8,536 nt of DNA from Clostridia bacterium (GTDB lineage: Bacteria; Bacillota; Clostridia; Oscillospirales; CAG-272), in assembly GCA_017457465.1 (NCBI GenBank), contig JAFTHJ010000184.1, positions 1-8,536 of the forward strand. Direction: 5' to 3'. Every line of letters starts with the position of its first letter. Positions within the stretch are counted from its first letter, which is position 1. Shown here in pieces: positions 6,010 to 8,536 of the stretch. The translations under genes and the position numbers were made by a program. The notes under the pieces were generated by a model. The model was not told the origin of the DNA. It ran no database searches and saw nothing but the letters and a program-made list of their open reading frames with translations.

Positions 6010-7533
6010 TTATTTATTAAGACAACCAAGCGCCGCCGTCAGCTGACTGTCCAGCGATTGCGGAAGCACGTAGTGGTTATAGTCTTTTGCTTCTTCACTC
6101 TGTTTCACCTCGTACTCGGGGGTGATTCCGATTCCGTCATACCCCTCACCGCACGGAGGAAAATATTTTTTCGTCGTGAGCTTGATAGCTCCAGCGTATC
6201 CGAAATATCTCAAGCTTATCGTACTCTGCATACTTCCCTTGCCATAAGTGGTCTCTCCCACAATATCGGCAAGGTCATAGTCCCGCATAGCCGCCACAAA
6301 AAGCTCTGCGGCACTTGCGGTCGCGCCGTTGCAAAGCACCGCTATCTTACCCTTAAGGTGCGCGTATTTTCCGATATCCTCCTCGGATATATCACAGCCC
6401 GAGTAGGACTCATTCTCGTGAGTTATCACATCAACGAGAAGTGTCTCCTCATTTCCCGCTCTGTCAAGCGTACTCAAAATCGTATCGCCCTTGTCGAGAA
6501 AATAGCTCAAAACCGCTCTTATAGATTCGAGGTCCCCGCCCGGATTATATCTGACGTCAAAAACAAATTTCTCGCATCCCGCTTTCGTAAGCTCGTCTAC
6601 GGCTCTTGAAAACTGTTTCGGCACAGTGAGGTCAAAGCCATCAATTCTGACGATACCGACACTGCTATCCGCCTCGCTCACCGAGGAATACACCGAGACC
6701 GACTCTATCTTTTTGCGCTCGACCGAAAACTCAAGCTTCTCATACTCGCCATCGCCCTTGTCTCTGCAGACAGTGAACTCCGCCACCGTCCCCGCTTCTC
6801 CGCGAAGCTTTGAAACCGCGGTGTCGTAATTGAAGCTGTCAACAAGCTCTTTTCCGCCTCCGATGCCTATCCATACAATAAGGTCACCCGTCTTCAGCCC
6901 CGCGCTCTCGGCAGGGCTTTCGGGGGAGACGCTTATAACCTCTATTACGTTACGTCTCACACCGTCTATATCAGCGGTATTAGCGATGATGTTTATTCCA
7001 ACGCCAACGCCCTCACCAGCGGTATCAGCCAGAAGCTCGTTATATTCATCCGCCGTGTAATATTCCGCATACTTATCGCCCGTAGCGGCGACGTATGCCT
7101 TCAGAACCTTCTCCGCTATCTCGTCGTCATCGAGCTCGTAATATGAGTACTGACGGAAAAGCTCTCTTATCAGCTCCAGCTCGTCATATTCACTGAAGTG
7201 CCCGACAGTCACATTCTCAAGCTTCGCCTCCGCAAGTCTTTGGCGATACACTGAATTACAGCAGGTATAAGTAAGCATAACAGCCGCGAGAACGAGAGCT
7301 ATCGCGGAGAACACAAAGGTCGAGAGGCTTATCCTCTTTTCGGGCTTCGGTTCTTTCTCGTCTTTCTCGGGCAACACTTGAGTCCTGACAGCCTCGCCCG
7401 AGGTAGGCTGCTCCTCATATCCGCGCTCGGCGCTCTCCGCCTCGCCGGAATTATCGGTATTAATATTCTTGTTTTCTTCCGACACCGTTTTGACCAAACC
7501 TTTCGCCTGTAATCGCGAAAAAAGCTTCCGCAT
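6010..7533 (-). CDS. S41 family carboxy-terminal processing protease (CtpA/CtpB type), membrane-anchored
   Basis: This serine protease cleaves near protein C-termini outside the cytoplasmic membrane. The 507-aa product has a charged, probably disordered cytoplasmic tail (1-67), one transmembrane helix (about 70-90, ending CC) and a helical segment. A PDZ domain (about 172-260, GEGVGVGINI and SPAESAGLKTGDLIV) and the S41 catalytic domain (about 280-475) follow. NGATASAAEL places the nucleophile at Ser407 and YGKGSMQS the general base at Lys432, with Gln436 as third residue. The spacings (25 and 4) equal the Ser309-Lys334-Gln338 triad I recall for B. subtilis CtpB, so it should be active. VRYNPGG (328-333) is also conserved. 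The ATG at 7533 lacks a Shine-Dalgarno sequence and overlaps a TATAAT, so a start at TTG13 or GTG17 cannot be excluded. There is no nearby stage IV sporulation gene to argue for CtpB itself. Confidence 0.95.
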   Translation of the reverse strand: MRKLFSRLQAKGLVKTVSEENKNINTDNSGEAESAERGYEEQPTSGEAVRTQVLPEKDEKEPKPEKRISLSTFVFSAIALVLAAVMLTYTCCNSVYRQRLAEAKLENVTVGHFSEYDELELIRELFRQYSYYELDDDEIAEKVLKAYVAATGDKYAEYYTADEYNELLADTAGEGVGVGINIIANTADIDGVRRNVIEVISVSPESPAESAGLKTGDLIVWIGIGGGKELVDSFNYDTAVSKLRGEAGTVAEFTVCRDKGDGEYEKLEFSVERKKIESVSVYSSVSEADSSVGIVRIDGFDLTVPKQFSRAVDELTKAGCEKFVFDVRYNPGGDLESIRAVLSYFLDKGDTILSTLDRAGNEETLLVDVITHENESYSGCDISEEDIGKYAHLKGKIAVLCNGATASAAELFVAAMRDYDLADIVGETTYGKGSMQSTISLRYFGYAGAIKLTTKKYFPPCGEGYDGIGITPEYEVKQSEEAKDYNHYVLPQSLDSQLTAALGCLNK

Positions 7534-7584
7534 TATATGAAGGAGAGCTGAATTGCCTTCGCCTCAAACTATGTCGACAAAGCA

Positions 7585-7653
7585 TTAAAACGCATATTCC
7601 CCGGGAGCGATACCAAAGGGCTGCACTCCCGGAGAGTCTATGTCATCGAGCAT
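7585..7653 (-). CDS. Possible 22-aa small ORF in the regulator/S41 gap
   Basis: A frame of 22 codons (ATG to TAA) starts MLDDIDS and ends PGVQPFGIAPGEYAF. GGAG lies eight bases before the ATG, a good ribosome binding site. The same frame is open back to the TGA that ends the regulator (45 codons), so translation from an upstream GTG or TTG is conceivable. It overlaps a strong inverted repeat, which is an alternative explanation of the sequence constraint. No family is recognised, and the evidence is limited to the ribosome binding site and the open frame. Confidence 0.25.
   Translation of the reverse strand: MLDDIDSPGVQPFGIAPGEYAF
7601..7632 (-). other. Strong RNA hairpin in the regulator/S41 gap
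   Basis: CCGGGAG (minus strand, 7626-7632) pairs with CTCCCGG (7601-7607). A U-G and a G-C pair extend it to nine base pairs with a 14-base loop (7610-7623). The nearest T-run, TTTT at 7587-7590, is ten bases beyond the stem, so this is not a canonical terminator. It may be a weak 3' end or transcript-stabilising structure for the regulator mRNA, or a leader structure for the S41 gene. Confidence 0.4.
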
Positions 7654-7690
7654 AGGAGTATCTCCGTTCACACGGAAATATTTCCTTATA

Positions 7691-7726
7691 CTGACAATTT
7701 TATTCAAAATATTGTTCTGTCAGAAC
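7691..7726. repeat. Overlapping inverted repeats at the regulator stop codon
   Basis: CTGACA (7691-7696) and TGTCAG (7718-7723) are inverted copies enclosing a second small stem (ATTTT 7697-7701 with AAAAT 7706-7710). A competing hairpin, GTTCT-GTC-AGAAC (7714-7726), uses the same right arm. In RNA the two structures would exclude each other. The restored regulator stop (7720-7722) lies inside. Confidence 0.3.
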
Positions 7727-8536
7727 TTAACGGGCTTTGAATTGAGGTACTTCTTAACCATAAGAGCTACCTTGAATGTGATAGCGTGTTCAAACTCGCG
7801 CAGGTCAAGTCCTGTAAGCTTTCTATCTTTTCAAGTCTGTAAACCAGAGTATTTCTGTGTACAAAAAGCTTTCTCGAGGTCTCGGATACGTTGAGGTTGT
7901 TCTCGAAGAAGCACTGAATCGTCATCAGTGTCTCTCTGTCAAGAGATTCGAGGTTACCCTTCTTGAATACCTCCTGAAGGAACATCTCGCAAAGCGTTGT
8001 GGGAAGCTGGTAGATAAGTCTTCCGATACCGAGGTTCTCATAGCTTATGATATTCTTCTCGGTTTCAAATACCTTACCGACCTCAAGCGCCACCTGCGCC
8101 TCCTGATATGCCTTCGCAAGGTCCTTTATGTTGTCGACAACGGTGGAAATACCGATAGCGACCTTGGTGTAGAACTCGGTAGAAAGAGTGTCGGCGATAT
8201 TCGTCGCTATCTTCTCTATCTCCTTCATCTCGGTTCCCGCCTTGAGCTCCTTAACAAGCACGATATCGTGCTCACCCACACTTATGACATAGTCCTTTGA
8301 CTTGTCGGGGAACATATTCTGGAGCATCTCAAAGGGCATCATATCGGTCTTGCCGAAGAATTTTACGAGAAATACTATTCTCGGGTCCTCGGTATTGAAA
8401 TGAAGCTCCTTGGACTTTATGTAGATATCGCTGGGGAGAATGTTATCAAGGATAATATTCTTGATGAAGGAGCCCTTGTCGTACTTCTCGTCGTACAGGT
8501 TCTTGATGTTGCCCAGGGCTACGCACAGGAGGCGGG
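7720..8536 (-). pseudogene. PucR/CdaR-type HTH transcriptional regulator, 5'-partial and frameshifted
   Basis: The frame enters from the right edge with no start in the window; the ATG at 8342 is internal, because the frame stays open to 8536. About 235 residues are visible before the break. They include a middle region resembling the GGDEF-like segment of CdaR/PucR proteins (KVAIGISTVVDNIKDLAKAY, AYQEAQVALEVG) and a C-terminal PucR-type helix-turn-helix (NVSETSRKLFVHRNTLVYRL). After LEKIE the frame ends early at 7767 with a tail (SLQDLTCASLNTLSHSR) unlike the family. One base over, the sequence reads LTGLDLREFEHAITFKVALM and then VKKYLNSKPVKF, the expected family ending, with TGA at 7720-7722. 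GAAAGCTT where GAAAAGCTT would keep the frame points to one missing A/T at 7820-7822. Such regulators usually control catabolic or uptake genes; no target is evident. Either a sequencing/assembly error or a real mutation fits. Confidence 0.85.

Noticed and set aside
5764..6609. 281-codon open frame on the plus strand across greA and the end of the S41 gene
   Set aside because: It is antisense to two genes with intact catalytic or conserved motifs on the minus strand, and its translation has no recognisable domain.
7640..7894. 84-codon plus-strand frame over the regulator 3' end
   Set aside because: It opposes conserved helix-turn-helix sequence, and its peptide has no recognisable features.
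1..8536. Mobile elements, CRISPR arrays, tRNA or defence genes
   Set aside because: No repeat-spacer pattern, cloverleaf-like sequence, transposase, integrase or nuclease motifs were seen on either strand; the genes are collinear and housekeeping in type.

Overview
The window looks like ordinary chromosomal DNA from a Gram-positive anaerobe, most likely class Clostridia (Oscillospiraceae-like). I infer this from the MsmX/UgpC-type ABC ATPase with an AGGAGG ribosome binding site, a 719-residue Tex, a membrane-anchored S41 protease without any outer-membrane context, and a 243-aa membrane protein whose NFWYHYKW juxtamembrane motif I associate with clostridial genomes. No marker gene fixes the species. 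Every supported gene lies on the minus strand, so the biological reading order runs from high to low coordinates. I see no tRNA, rRNA, CRISPR array, insertion sequence or prophage gene.

In transcription order: (1) The right edge holds the 3' part of a PucR/CdaR-type regulator (7720-8536, start outside the window). Its conserved C-terminus is split by an apparent one-base deletion near 7820-7822. (2) A 186-bp gap (7534-7719) holds two sets of inverted repeats and a possible 22-aa ORF. (3) An S41 carboxy-terminal processing protease (6010-7533) is followed after 30 bp by greA (5497-5979), then by a strong intrinsic terminator (5451-5489). (4) A single-pass membrane protein of unknown function (4698-5429) starts only 21 bp beyond that terminator. 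(5) A DMT/EamA transporter (3715-4617), an unlisted 32-aa membrane microprotein (3564-3662), an RsuA-type pseudouridine synthase (2815-3546) and tex (638-2797) follow with short gaps and probably form one transcript. (6) After a 203-bp AT-rich gap with a clear extended -10 promoter, the N-terminal 144 codons of an MsmX/UgpC-type sugar-importer ATPase run off the left edge.

Functionally the window is mostly housekeeping: transcript elongation rescue (GreA), RNA-binding Tex, rRNA modification (RsuA type), envelope proteolysis (S41), two transport components and one regulator. I do not find a convincing new multi-gene system. The points worth a second look are the frameshifted regulator, the 32-aa membrane microprotein whose ribosome binding site sits in a hairpin, the uncharacterised membrane protein behind the greA terminator, two genes lacking Shine-Dalgarno sequences, and the repeat-rich regulatory gaps.
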